From Caldilineaceae bacterium (GTDB lineage: Bacteria > Chloroflexota > Anaerolineae > Caldilineales > Caldilineaceae), in NCBI GenBank assembly GCA_026645575.1, contig JAPKMW010000057.1, positions 6,693-70,692 on the forward strand: a DNA stretch of 64,000 nucleotides, given 5' to 3'. Position 1 is the stretch's first letter. Every line of letters begins with the position of its first letter. The notes under the pieces were generated by a model. It was not told the origin of the DNA, did not search any database, and worked only from the letters and a program-made list of their open reading frames with translations. Both the position numbers and the translations under genes were made by a program. This document shows, in pieces, positions 17,553-26,130 of the stretch.

Positions 17553-17896
17553 GCCCTTTGCCTTTATCTGATGAATTGCACCTTGATCGTAGATCGTAGG
17601 TTGATCGTAGGTTGTGGTTGATAAGCTGTAGTGGCTTGCGACAGCCATATCCGCTATCGACAAGCCACTACAGCCGATGTCGTTACGCAAGCTCTATCCA
17701 GAATGCACTAGCCATCGCCGGCCCTTGTCCCGTTATTGAAATCGGACAAAAGCAGCTGGTGCATTCACAACTTTGCTGATAGTGTACCTTATAACTGATT
17801 TGAAACGAAAACAAACGGGGGGGACGGGTTCTTACTTGGCCCAGCCGCCTCTTTCTCCACTTAAGTAATCGTCAAGAAACAACTTCATACGCTCGG

Positions 17897-17915
17897 CGAG
17901 TCCGTGACTCGCCCG
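17897..17915. repeat. Half GTCCGTGAC palindrome
   Basis: GGCGAGTCCGTGACTCGCC is a single arm of the palindrome family, with 8-base pairing around CGT and no partner arm. It may be a decayed copy. Confidence 0.6.
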
Positions 17916-18458
17916 AAAGAGGATACCAAGGGGGACCAGGTTGCTGTTTGCGTTGTGCCACATTCATCAAACATTGTTCGGTATCGCGTAGTATAAGCGT
18001 TGGCTTTGCGTTAGCGAGCAGTAGATCATAGCGTAGGGAAGCCAACGCCCGGTTGTGGTTAGTCCGAACAGCAATTAGGGAAAAAAAACGTTACACTGCT
18101 CATTGCGTAGTAAGACTACACCCTGCGCAATGGCTGAGACCCCATACAATAACTTATTTACTCAGTATGTCATTTTCTGCAACGGCAACCTGGACAGAAT
18201 ACAGTCTATAGTGCGACTTTACGTAAATTCGTTGCGACCAAATGAGTACTCACACCGAAGAAAAAACTTAATGAGTAGTAACTGCAATGAAAATGTAACG
18301 TAAGTCATACCGACTCTATAGTAATGTATTTAGGTGACCAGCTTCATCCGGTAAACGTCTACGTTTGGTAGAGTATTTAGCCGGGTGAGACTGGTACTGT
18401 GGTCATGGGTAGCGGCGATAATGGTGTTCCTGTGTTTCCACGCTACATACGCAACAAT

Positions 18459-18491
18459 AAGCACAATACAAGCACAATACAAGCACAATAC
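18459..18491. repeat. Three tandem copies of an 11-base word upstream of the CAP gene
   Basis: AAGCACAATAC occurs three times without interruption (18459-18469, 18470-18480, 18481-18491). It ends 54 bases before the CAP-domain gene. Repeats spaced by one DNA turn near a start suggest a site for a cooperatively binding regulator, but this is inference. Confidence 0.6.
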
Positions 18492-18545
18492 ACAGTGACA
18501 AATAACCCAAAAACGCCAGGTTAACGTGAAAGAAAAGGGAAAATT

Positions 18546-19166
18546 ATGATTCATCGACATAAGTTCAGTTTGACGCAGCGCCGTCTACTAGCTGTTCTGC
18601 TCCTCGTTCTCGTTTCCTGGTTGCAACCAATTCGTGTTCATGCGGATCCGGGTACTGGCGGTGGTCAACTTTTTCTACCAATCGTAACCAAAAGTGAAAC
18701 AATAGCGGCAAGCGAGCCGGCTTGCCAACTCAATGACCAAGAGAAACGAATTGAAGAGTTGCTACGCAATCACCCGGAGCAAGGGCGTGTGAAACTAAGT
18801 TGCCATCCAATTCTTGCCAGCGTCGCCCGGGCGCGCGCCGAGGATATGGGGCGCCGCGCCTATTTTGGTCATGTTAATCCCGATGGCCACGGAGCTAATT
18901 ATCTTGTACGTCAGGCCGGCTATGTCCTGCCAAGCGGTTACGGCCAGGAAGCCAATGCCAACAATATCGAGTCGATCGGCGCCGGGCCGGCTGGTGGTGA
19001 TGGCATGTGGGACGCTTGGATGAAATCTTCTAAGCATAACACCCATCTGCTCGGCAAAAGCAGCTTTTTTGCCGAACAGATCGAATATGGCATTGGCTTT
19101 GCCCAAGTGCCGGGCAGTCCCTATCAATATTATTGGGTTTTCATCAGCGCCCAGCCCGGCCCGTAA
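18546..19166 (+). CDS. Secreted CAP (SCP/PR-1) domain protein
   Basis: This 206-residue protein has a basic start and hydrophobic segment (RLLAVLLLVLVSWLQ), with likely cleavage after VHA. LFLPIV at residues 42-47 resembles the C-terminal tails of other secreted proteins in this window, but here it is near the N-terminus. The CAP domain fills residues ~60-203: SCHPILASVARARAEDMGRR, YFGHVNPDG, ESIGAG, WMKSSKHNTHLLG and YWVFISAQPG match the conserved blocks, including the His of GHVNP and the HxxHLL-like His cluster. Bacterial CAP proteins are extracellular and of mostly unknown function. AGAAAAGGGAAA provides the ribosome site. Confidence 0.9.
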   Translation: MIHRHKFSLTQRRLLAVLLLVLVSWLQPIRVHADPGTGGGQLFLPIVTKSETIAASEPACQLNDQEKRIEELLRNHPEQGRVKLSCHPILASVARARAEDMGRRAYFGHVNPDGHGANYLVRQAGYVLPSGYGQEANANNIESIGAGPAGGDGMWDAWMKSSKHNTHLLGKSSFFAEQIEYGIGFAQVPGSPYQYYWVFISAQPGP

Positions 19167-19228
19167 ACGATTTATTCAGCCAGCCAAAGGCAAAAGCAGG
19201 ATCACTAGTCCGCAATGGCCCGCTCATC

Positions 19229-19287
19229 GCCGCACCCTGGGGGTTCCCGGTGACTGGCGTCGGTCATCGGAACCCCCAGGGTGCGGC
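19229..19287. repeat. Palindrome with CCCTGGGGGTTCC arms
   Basis: Perfect 19-base arms (19229-19247, 19269-19287) flank an interior that matches the interior of the element at 9429-9535. It follows the CAP gene by 62 bases. Confidence 0.8.
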
Positions 19288-19382
19288 AGAGAGCGTTGTG
19301 GATTCTGAGTATAAATTCAACAAATGTGGGGTTCGCACACAGGTATGCGGACCCCACATTTTTTCTGTTTCAAAAGTGATCG

Positions 19383-19432
19383 GCAACGACTAAGCCCGCT
19401 CGTAGCCGGTCCGTGACCAGCTACGAGCGGGC
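19383..19432. repeat. GTCCGTGAC palindrome, internally deleted copy
   Basis: GCAACGACTAAGC, the family's terminal motif, leads into 13-base arms (19394-19406, 19420-19432) that share a single GGTCCGTGACC core instead of two. It looks like a deletion between the two arms. Confidence 0.75.
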
Positions 19433-19455
19433 AAGGAAATGTAAATTCATCAGTT

Positions 19456-19524
19456 AAACCGCACACTGCGAGTCCGTGACTCGCCCAAGCCGGTTGTGGG
19501 TCACGGACTCGCGGCGAGCGGTTT
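19456..19524. repeat. GTCCGTGAC palindrome, GCGAG subtype
   Basis: AAACCGC and GCGGTTT mark the ends. Inside, GCGAGTCCGTGACTCGCCC faces GGGTCACGGACTCGC. The arms are less perfect than in other copies. Confidence 0.7.
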
Positions 19525-19590
19525 ACGAAGTTACATTTTTACGGACTCTTAGGCCTTACCATGATTTATTACAAATAGACAGCTTTTAAT

Positions 19591-19649
19591 TTGACAAGCA
19601 ATAAAAATTGTGTATAATTGCAAACGGTTGCACTGTGCAAGCGGTTGCA
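19591..19649 (+). promoter_or_regulatory. Promoter and twin LacI-type operators of the regulator gene
   Basis: TTGACA (19591-19596) and TATAAT (19613-19618) are 16 bases apart. Directly after the -10 lie two near-palindromes, TGCAAACGGTTGCA (19619-19632) and TGCAAGCGGTTGCA (19636-19649), with the central CG step expected of LacI/GalR-family operators. Their place over the transcription start fits repression by the gene's own product. Confidence 0.85.
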
Positions 19650-19746
19650 TTACAATCACGTTGATTTGTAGTTTACCCTGCATCACTGTAACTTCCGTGT
19701 TCCCTAATTCATTATGCTGTTTATTACATACTAGATTGCTTGAATC

Positions 19747-20775
19747 ATGGCAACCATTCGTGACGTGGCAGCACAGGCTGGCGTTAATCCCAGTACGGTG
19801 AGCCGTGTCTTTTCGGGCAAAGCAAAGATCAGCGAACAGACGCAACAGCGGGTCATGAGTGCAGCGGAAGCGTTAGGCTTTCAACCCAATGCCATTGCTC
19901 GTTCACTGAGTGTACGGCGTACAAACACCATTGCCGTGGTTGTTCCCCACATCTACGACGGCTATTTTGATGATAGTTTCTTCCCCCAAGTGATGCGCGG
20001 CCTGTTACAAGCTGCCTATCCCCTGGATTATCGTGTTCTGGTTGGCGGCAGTGACAGCCACGCGGATGTCATTACCCAGACCTTTCAGATACTGCGCTCC
20101 CACCAGGCGGATGGCATTGTGGTTGCCAGCTACCGGCTAGATGTTGATACGGTCGGTGCGTTGGTCGCCCAAGGCGTACCTTTCGTACTGATCGGTAAAC
20201 CGCCGGCGCACTATGCGGACGTGACTTGGGTCGATGCCGACAATGAAGCCTGCACAGGGCATGTTATCACCCACTTGATTCAACAGGGCCACCAACGCAT
20301 TGCTTTTGTCGGCGGTGATCCGGATGTTGCTGTCACCGGTGAACGGCTGCGTGGCTATCAACAGGCGATGGCCCTTGCCGGCCTCAAGCTGTGTGACAAG
20401 TGGATCGATTACGGGTACTTTGCCGAAGCCGGCGGTTACAAAGCAGTCGAACGAATGTTGCCCTTAGGGCCAAATGCGCCAACGGCCTATTACGCCGCCA
20501 ATGATCTCATGGCCGTTGGCATCTTACGCGCCTTACGCGAACACAACATAGCTGTCCCCCAACAGGTTTCCGTCATCGGCACCAATGATTCGGCAGAAGC
20601 AACGCATGTTGTGCCGGCCCTGACGACCTTGCGTGTTCCCTATGCAGAGATGGCGGCAACGGCGGCCACACTTTTGATCGACACGATTCTGGCAGAAGAA
20701 GCGCTACCACCGGTGCAACAGATGGTCGATTGCACTTTGGTTGAACGCCAATCCAGCGCTTCGGCGCCGGCTTAA
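19747..20775 (+). CDS. LacI-family transcriptional repressor of the maltodextrin operon
   Basis: The 342-residue protein starts with the family helix-turn-helix (ATIRDVAAQAGVNPSTVSRVFSGKAKIS, residues 2-29) and hinge helix (GFQPNAIARSLSVRRTN, ~45-60). A periplasmic-binding-protein-like sugar domain follows (IAVVVPHIYDGYFDDSFFPQVMRG; YYAANDLMAVGILRALRE; VSVIGTNDSAEATHVVPALTTLRVPYAEM). It probably binds the TGCAARCGGTTGCA operators upstream of its own gene and related half sites upstream of the binding-protein gene, and releases them when a maltodextrin-type sugar binds. The effector is inferred from the neighbours. No strong Shine-Dalgarno sequence precedes the ATG. Confidence 0.92.
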   Translation: MATIRDVAAQAGVNPSTVSRVFSGKAKISEQTQQRVMSAAEALGFQPNAIARSLSVRRTNTIAVVVPHIYDGYFDDSFFPQVMRGLLQAAYPLDYRVLVGGSDSHADVITQTFQILRSHQADGIVVASYRLDVDTVGALVAQGVPFVLIGKPPAHYADVTWVDADNEACTGHVITHLIQQGHQRIAFVGGDPDVAVTGERLRGYQQAMALAGLKLCDKWIDYGYFAEAGGYKAVERMLPLGPNAPTAYYAANDLMAVGILRALREHNIAVPQQVSVIGTNDSAEATHVVPALTTLRVPYAEMAATAATLLIDTILAEEALPPVQQMVDCTLVERQSSASAPA

Positions 20776-20798
20776 GGCAATGACAGGCGCAAAAATAG

Positions 20799-20852
20799 TT
20801 GACTAGACTTTTTTACTTGTGTATAATTGCAGTTACCTGCGGTTTGTATAAT
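20799..20852 (+). promoter_or_regulatory. Promoter of the maltodextrin transport operon
   Basis: TTGACT (20799-20804) and TATAAT (20822-20827) are 17 bases apart. The stretch TTGTGTATAATTGCA is shared exactly with the lacI promoter, so the -10 and the first TTGCA operator half are the same in both. CTGCGGTTTG follows, a weak second half. A second TATAAT lies at 20847-20852. Co-regulation by the LacI-family protein is likely. Confidence 0.75.
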
Positions 20853-20924
20853 ATTTGCACAAACTATATCTAAGCTTTCTTCCCAATATTTTGCGTTTCG
20901 TACCTTTTCATAGGAGAAAAGAAT

Positions 20925-22217
20925 ATGCGTAACAAACTCTGGTTGTTGACGACGCTGTTGCTCGTCAGCGCAATGTTGTTGACTGCTTGCCCGACACCGG
21001 CGGGAGCGCCCAGCGGCGCCGCCCCTGCCGGCGGGGAAGCGGCGCCAACCACAGCGGCAGCAGAAGAACCGGCTGCCGAAGGCGAGGTGACGATCCAGAT
21101 CTGGCACGGATGGGCGGGTGAATATTTCACCACCATCGAAGAAGTCTTTAAGGCTTACGAAGAGGCCAATCCTGGCGTCAAGATCGAACTTTCCAAACCC
21201 GACAATCTGAATGAATCGGCGCAGGTGGCGATTCCGGCGGGTGAAGGCCCCGATATCTTTGCTTGGGTGAATGACCAGATCGGCACCCAAGCGCTGGCCG
21301 GGAACATTGTGCCGCTCAATGATTTGGGCGTTGATCAGGCGTTCCTCGAAGGCAATTATGAGCCGGCGGCAGTCTCCGGCGTGGTCTGGCAGGGTCAAAT
21401 CTGGGGTCTGCCCGAATCGCAGGAAGGTATTGCGCTGGTCTACAACAAAGACATTGTGACTGAAGAATATCTGCCCACCGACCCAATGGACTTTGCCGAC
21501 CTGCTGGCGAAGGCGACCAAGTTCAAGGAAGACAAGGGCTTCTCCCTCTTCTGCAATCAGGGTTTCCCCGGTGGTGACGCCTATCATGTGGCGCCGGTCT
21601 ACTTTGGCTTTGGCGTCCCCTCCTATGTCGATGACGCGGGTGCGGTCTACCTGAACACCCCCGAAGCGATTGCCGCCGGCGCTTGGTTGAAAGAGATCAG
21701 CGCCGTCCATGACACCGAAGCCTCCCATGACATCTGCAAAGCCTCCATCACCGAAGGCAAAGTGGGCGCCTGGTGGACTGGCCCGTGGGCCATTGCCGAC
21801 CTGGAAGCCGCCGGCATCAACTATGGCATCGTGCCGATGGGGCGCCCCTTTGTCGGCATCAAGACCCTGATGTTGACCGCCAACGCCGTAGATCGCGGCC
21901 ATGCGGACGCCGCCGTGGCGGTGATGCAGTATTTCACCAGCGCCGAAGTGCAGAAGAAACTGGCGTTGGCGAATAAGACCATCCCGGCCGCCACCGCAGC
22001 CCTGCAGGATGCCGAAGTGCAAGCATTAGCTACCGTCGCCGGCTTTGGCGCTTCGCTGAACTTGGGTATCCCAATGGCGAATACGCCCTTTGCCTCCGCC
22101 CAGTGGGGCGCCGTAGGTGATGCCACCGCCGCCATCTGGAACGGTTCACAAACACCGGAAGAAGCAATGGCTGCCGCCCAAACGGCCATTGAAGAGCAAG
22201 TTGCGCAGATGCAGTAA
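20925..22217 (+). CDS. Maltodextrin-type ABC transporter substrate-binding lipoprotein
   Basis: This 430-residue protein has a lipoprotein signal (lipobox LLTAC, Cys22) and an Ala/Pro/Gly linker, then a family-1 binding-protein fold. VTIQIWHGWAGEYFTTIEEVFKAYEEANPGVKIEL, GEGPDIFAWVNDQIG, VWGLPES-like GQIWGLPESQEGIALVYNK and WWTGPWAIADLEAAGINYGIVPM are strongly like maltose/maltodextrin-binding proteins. It captures the sugar outside the membrane and delivers it to the permeases encoded just downstream. AGGAGAAAAG is the ribosome site. A word-repeat hairpin lies between this gene and the first permease. Confidence 0.92.
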   Translation: MRNKLWLLTTLLLVSAMLLTACPTPAGAPSGAAPAGGEAAPTTAAAEEPAAEGEVTIQIWHGWAGEYFTTIEEVFKAYEEANPGVKIELSKPDNLNESAQVAIPAGEGPDIFAWVNDQIGTQALAGNIVPLNDLGVDQAFLEGNYEPAAVSGVVWQGQIWGLPESQEGIALVYNKDIVTEEYLPTDPMDFADLLAKATKFKEDKGFSLFCNQGFPGGDAYHVAPVYFGFGVPSYVDDAGAVYLNTPEAIAAGAWLKEISAVHDTEASHDICKASITEGKVGAWWTGPWAIADLEAAGINYGIVPMGRPFVGIKTLMLTANAVDRGHADAAVAVMQYFTSAEVQKKLALANKTIPAATAALQDAEVQALATVAGFGASLNLGIPMANTPFASAQWGAVGDATAAIWNGSQTPEEAMAAAQTAIEEQVAQMQ

Positions 22218-22221
22218 ATGA

Positions 22222-22306
22222 AAAGAGATTGAGAGATTGAGAGATTAAAGAGATTACCGCTTTTACAGGCTATCTCAATCTCCCAATCTCTTAATCTCTT
22301 AATCTC
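22222..22306. repeat. Word-repeat hairpin between binding protein and permease genes
   Basis: The left side (22222-22256) is AGAGATTG/AGAGATTA words repeated about four times. The right side (22271-22306) is the complement, TCAATCTC/TTAATCTC words. The arms pair imperfectly in several registers. Its place right after the binding-protein gene fits an mRNA-stabilising structure that lets the binding protein be made in excess, as known for malE-malF in enterics, but the sequence is unrelated. Confidence 0.75.
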
Positions 22307-22351
22307 CCCTGCACTAGAAAGTAGCCCGTTCCCGGTTCCAAGGAGACTCCC

Positions 22352-23572
22352 ATGATCGGCTGGTCCGGTCGCCGTAAGGCATTCACCATTCTACTCTTCA
22401 TCGGCCCAACCTTGCTGGGCATCTTACTGATTAATGTCTTCCCCATTTTGTTAAGCACCTACGTTTCATTCACAAATCGCAACAAATTTCATCCTAACCC
22501 CGATTGTTCGGTGGCATTAACCAGTGTGCTTGACCCGGTTTGCTGGCCGATGTTTCAAGGGCGCGCTGCGCGCGGATTGGCCGAACCCTATAGTCTACAA
22601 ACCCCCCTCTTCCAAAATTATCTTGATTTGGTCGGCAAATTGTTTACGGTGGAAGCGGTGCAGGCATTGATTCTGATTCTGATCTGTTTTCTGCCACTCG
22701 TGATCGCCGCCGCGCTCAATCGCTATTGGGATCGCCAGATCACGCGCCCGGTGTCGGGGGGCGCCCTTTGGCTCTTCGGCTTAGGTGGCGGTCTCTTACT
22801 GGCGTTTGCCTTAAACGCCAATGCTGCCTACCAGCAGTTGATGACCACCGGCGACTTCTTTGTCGTCGTCTGGCGCACGATTTTGTTTGTAGTAGTGCGT
22901 GTGCCACTGAGTTTTGCCCTAGGGCTAACCCTGGCGCTCATTTTGAATACCAGCCATCTACCGGGGCGCACCTTCTTCCGTGTGATCCTCTTCTTACCCT
23001 GGGCAACGTCGTCACTGGCGATTTTGATGGCCTTGGTCTGGCAGTTCTTCTTCCGCGAACAAGGGGTGATCAACCAGGTGCTACGGATTGTCGGCTTTGA
23101 CGGCTACGCCTGGTTGAGCGATCCCGTCACCGCCTTTGCCGCCATTGTGATCACCGATGTCTGGTTCTCCTACCCCTTCTTTATGGTGGTGATCCTAGGT
23201 GCGCTCCAATCGGTGCCAAATGACGTCTATGAAGCGGCCGATGTGGAAGGCGCCAGTTGGTGGACGCAGTTGACCCAGATTACGCTGCCGTTGATCCGTC
23301 CGGCCATTCTGCCGGCCACGGTGTTGACTTCAATCACGGCGTTCCAAATGTTTGGCACTGCCTGGGCGATCACCCAGGGCGGCCCGACGCGCGGCGCCGG
23401 TGTCCCCGGTGCGACAGAGTTTGTGATCGTCTACGCCTACAAGCAGATCTACCAGTCGCAAAATTATGGCAGCGCGTCGGCTTTTGCGGTGATTCTTTTC
23501 CTCTTCCTCTTTGCGGCGACGTTGTATAGCCTACGCTACACACGCATTACCAAAGGAGCGTATGAATCATGA
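22352..23572 (+). CDS. Maltodextrin-type ABC permease, MalF-like
   Basis: The 406-residue membrane protein has about eight hydrophobic segments and the ABC permease EAA loop YEAADVEGASWWTQLTQITLPLIRPAI (~290-316), which contacts the ATPase. It is longer than the usual 290-residue sugar permease because of an N-terminal extension with extra membrane spans and a loop between residues ~40 and 150, as in true MalF proteins. CAAGGAGAC precedes the ATG. Its stop overlaps the next start by four bases (ATGA at 23569). No ATPase gene is nearby, so a shared MsiK/MalK-type ATPase encoded elsewhere is implied. Confidence 0.9.
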   Translation: MIGWSGRRKAFTILLFIGPTLLGILLINVFPILLSTYVSFTNRNKFHPNPDCSVALTSVLDPVCWPMFQGRAARGLAEPYSLQTPLFQNYLDLVGKLFTVEAVQALILILICFLPLVIAAALNRYWDRQITRPVSGGALWLFGLGGGLLLAFALNANAAYQQLMTTGDFFVVVWRTILFVVVRVPLSFALGLTLALILNTSHLPGRTFFRVILFLPWATSSLAILMALVWQFFFREQGVINQVLRIVGFDGYAWLSDPVTAFAAIVITDVWFSYPFFMVVILGALQSVPNDVYEAADVEGASWWTQLTQITLPLIRPAILPATVLTSITAFQMFGTAWAITQGGPTRGAGVPGATEFVIVYAYKQIYQSQNYGSASAFAVILFLFLFAATLYSLRYTRITKGAYES

Positions 23573-24411
23573 ACCGGAAACCTTCAGCCAGAGTGATGAC
23601 GGTGATGTATATCATCCTGATCTTCGCCGCGCTCTTTGCCTTCTACCCGGTCTGGTTTGCCATCCTGGCCTCAGGACGGTTGGGGGATCGCTTGTATACG
23701 CTCAACCTGGGCGGTATGTTTTTCCCTAGCGAATGGACTTGGGAAAACTATCGCATTATGCTCTTTGAAAAGCCGCTGCTCAACTGGATTCGTAACAGCC
23801 TCTATGTTGCCGTTGTGACCAGCATTGCGTCGTTGCTCATCAGCACCTCGGCGGCCTTTGCCGTCTCCCGCTTCCGCTTTTATGGGCGGGAGGTGATGCT
23901 AATCTTCCTGTTGGCGATCCAGACTTTCCCCGGCGTGCTGGCATTGGTGGCGGTGGCGCAGATTCTGACCGCGCTCGGCCTCTATCGCACCCACGAGGGG
24001 TTGATCCTGGCCTATACCATCGGCACGCTAGTCTTTGCCACCTGGAACATGAAGGGCTACTTTGACACCATCCCCATCGATCTCGAAGAAGCAGCCATGA
24101 TCGACGGCTGCGGCCCAGTGCAATCCTTTATCCGCATTGCATTGCCGCTGGCGCTACCGGCGCTGGCCGTAACCGCGCTGCTTGGCTTCATGGCCGGTTG
24201 GGGTGACTTCATCTTCGCTTCAGTCTTGATCCCTGCCCCCGATTCAATGAAACTGGCGGTGCCGGGACTGTTCAGTCTCGCTAATGACCAGAGCGTGCCC
24301 TGGGGCTACTTCGCCGCCGGCGGCATGGTGATTGTGCTGCCGACGCTGATCGTCTTCCTGGCGCTCCAACGCTTCTTGATTGGCGGGTTGACGGCGGGTG
24401 GTGTGAAGTAG
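23569..24411 (+). CDS. Maltodextrin-type ABC permease, MalG-like
   Basis: The 280-residue protein has six hydrophobic segments and the EAA loop EEAAMIDGCGPVQSFIRIALPLALPAL (~180-207). MalG-like features include LASGRLGDRLYTLNLGG in the first periplasmic loop and the C-terminal ALQRFLIGGLTAGGVK. Together with the preceding permease it forms the membrane channel of the importer. The start overlaps the stop of the previous gene, so translation is coupled. Confidence 0.9.
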   Translation: MNRKPSARVMTVMYIILIFAALFAFYPVWFAILASGRLGDRLYTLNLGGMFFPSEWTWENYRIMLFEKPLLNWIRNSLYVAVVTSIASLLISTSAAFAVSRFRFYGREVMLIFLLAIQTFPGVLALVAVAQILTALGLYRTHEGLILAYTIGTLVFATWNMKGYFDTIPIDLEEAAMIDGCGPVQSFIRIALPLALPALAVTALLGFMAGWGDFIFASVLIPAPDSMKLAVPGLFSLANDQSVPWGYFAAGGMVIVLPTLIVFLALQRFLIGGLTAGGVK

Positions 24412-24450
24412 ATATTGGGTATTAGATATTGGGTAATTGGAAGGTGCGGG

Positions 24451-26130
24451 ATGGGGCGGCAAACGATTCTTTTATTGGCGGTGGTGATCTGGCTGTTGGT
24501 GGCTTGCATCCAGCCGGTGACACAACCAGTAGTGGCGCCGACGCCCGTCCCCACCCTCGCGCCCACGGGGCCGGATGGCGAACCGTGGTGGCAGAGCGCC
24601 ATCTTCTATGAGATTTTTGTCCGTAGTTTCTATGACAGCAATGGCGACGGTATTGGCGATCTCAAGGGGATCGTGGAGAAACTCGACTATCTCAACGACG
24701 GCGACCCAGCGACCACCACCGACCTCGGTGTGACGGCGCTTTGGTTGATGCCGATTCATCCTTCGCCTTCCTATCATGGCTATGACGTGACTGATTATTA
24801 CGCCGTCAACCCGGAGTACGGGACAACGGCTGATTTTCAACAACTCGTGGCCGAAGCCCACCGGCGCGGGGTACGGGTCATCATCGATTTTGTCATGAAC
24901 CACACGTCCGTGGCGCACCCCTGGTTTGTCGAAGCGCAAGATCCGCAATCCCCCCGCCGTGATTGGTATGTCTGGTCAGCGGATGATCCGGGCGGAGTGG
25001 GGCCGTGGGGGCAGCAGATCTGGCATGAAGCGCCGAGCGGCGACCATTACTATGGCGTCTTCTGGGAAGGGATGCCCGATCTCAATTACACCAACCCGGA
25101 TGTGCAGGCGGAGATGACCGCGGTCGCCCACTTCTGGTTGACAGAGATGGGCGTCGATGGACTGCGTGTTGACGGCGCCCGCTACCTTGTGGAAGAGGCC
25201 AACGGGACGAAAAAAGTGTTGGCCGATAGCGCCGGCACCCACGCCCAGTTCCGCGACTTGCGCACCGCCTACAAAGCGTTCAAACCCGCTGCCATGACGG
25301 TGGGCGAGGTCTGGACGACCAACGACGCCGTCGCCACCTATCTGCAAGGCGATGAGTTTGATCTGGCCTTTAACTTTGACCTGGCCAGCGCCCTGGTGAA
25401 AAGCGCCAACACCGGTGACGCCGACGCCGCCCGCTTAAGCCTGGCCCTTTCACTTACGTTGCTGCCGGTGAATGCCACGGCTACCTTTTTGACCAACCAT
25501 GACATCGACCGCGTCATGGCGCAACTGGGCGACGATGTCAACAAAGCCAAGCGCGCCGCCACCATGCTCCTGACCCTGCCGGGAACGCCTTTCCTCTACT
25601 ATGGCGAAGAGATCGGCATGGTGGGCAAAAAGCCCGATGAGGAGATCCGCTTGCCGATGCAGTGGAGCCGTGGAGAGAACGGCGGTTTCACCACCGGCGC
25701 CCCCTGGCGCGCGCTAAACGACGATGTCGCCACCAAGAACGTTGAAGCCCAACTGGCTGATCCCACTTCGTTACTGGCCCACTACCGTACCCTGATTGCC
25801 TTGCGCCAAAGCCAACCGGTGTTGCGCGGCGGTGAAACCTTTAAGATGAAGAGCGCCAATCGCGCGGTGTTGCCCTATCTGCGCGCCACTGATGACCAAA
25901 TTCTCCTGGTCGTCAACAACCTGCGCGACGAGGCAACCGCGGACTATGCGTTAACGTTGGAGAGCGGCCCGCTGACGCCCGATCAACGCTACCGGGTTGA
26001 ACCGCTCTGGGGTGACGGCCCCTTTGCCGAGGTGACAGCGGACGCCAAGGGGGGGTTCAAAAATTACCAACCGACCAGTGGAATGGCGCCAGGACAAACA
26101 TTAATTCTTGCGCTCCAACCAGTAGAATGA
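24451..26130 (+). CDS. Alpha-amylase family (GH13) lipoprotein
   Basis: The start at 24451 follows GGAAGGTG; upstream in-frame codons lie in an ATATTGGGTATT repeat. The 559-residue protein has a lipobox (LLVAC, Cys19), so it is tethered outside the membrane. The GH13 barrel shows [30 protein letters not shown] (nucleophile Asp ~238), GEVWT (acid Glu ~284) and FLTNHDID (Asp ~349). Calcium-site residues (DSNGDGIGD) are present. It should cut starch-like glucans at the cell surface into maltodextrins for the neighbouring importer. Its stop overlaps the next start (26127). Confidence 0.92.
   Translation: MGRQTILLLAVVIWLLVACIQPVTQPVVAPTPVPTLAPTGPDGEPWWQSAIFYEIFVRSFYDSNGDGIGDLKGIVEKLDYLNDGDPATTTDLGVTALWLMPIHPSPSYHGYDVTDYYAVNPEYGTTADFQQLVAEAHRRGVRVIIDFVMNHTSVAHPWFVEAQDPQSPRRDWYVWSADDPGGVGPWGQQIWHEAPSGDHYYGVFWEGMPDLNYTNPDVQAEMTAVAHFWLTEMGVDGLRVDGARYLVEEANGTKKVLADSAGTHAQFRDLRTAYKAFKPAAMTVGEVWTTNDAVATYLQGDEFDLAFNFDLASALVKSANTGDADAARLSLALSLTLLPVNATATFLTNHDIDRVMAQLGDDVNKAKRAATMLLTLPGTPFLYYGEEIGMVGKKPDEEIRLPMQWSRGENGGFTTGAPWRALNDDVATKNVEAQLADPTSLLAHYRTLIALRQSQPVLRGGETFKMKSANRAVLPYLRATDDQILLVVNNLRDEATADYALTLESGPLTPDQRYRVEPLWGDGPFAEVTADAKGGFKNYQPTSGMAPGQTLILALQPVE

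Larger units (their letters stand above)
17553..18545. other. Long gene-poor, A/T-richer intergenic region
   Basis: About 990 bases without a convincing gene. It contains direct repeats of GATCGTAGGTT (17584-17612), a hairpin with 14-base arms (17625-17638 and 17661-17674), a half copy of the GTCCGTGAC palindrome (17897-17915) and an 11-base tandem repeat (18459-18491). The frame at 18103-18303 has unusual composition and no start signal. The lower G+C from about 18050 on differs from the flanks. Confidence 0.55.
19167..19746. other. Intergenic region with three repeats, then the lacI promoter
   Basis: No gene is seen. The left part holds three palindromic elements (19229-19287, 19383-19432, 19456-19524) packed side by side. 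The right part holds the promoter and operators of the LacI-family gene (19591-19649). Confidence 0.7.

Noticed and set aside
18103..18303. 66-codon open frame in the A/T-rich gap
   Set aside because: No ribosome site, no recognisable domain, composition unlike nearby genes.
20772..22022. 416-codon minus-strand open frame across the binding-protein gene
   Set aside because: It is the complement of a clear lipoprotein binding-protein gene with promoter and ribosome site; its own translation shows no family and unusual His/Gly/Arg-rich composition.
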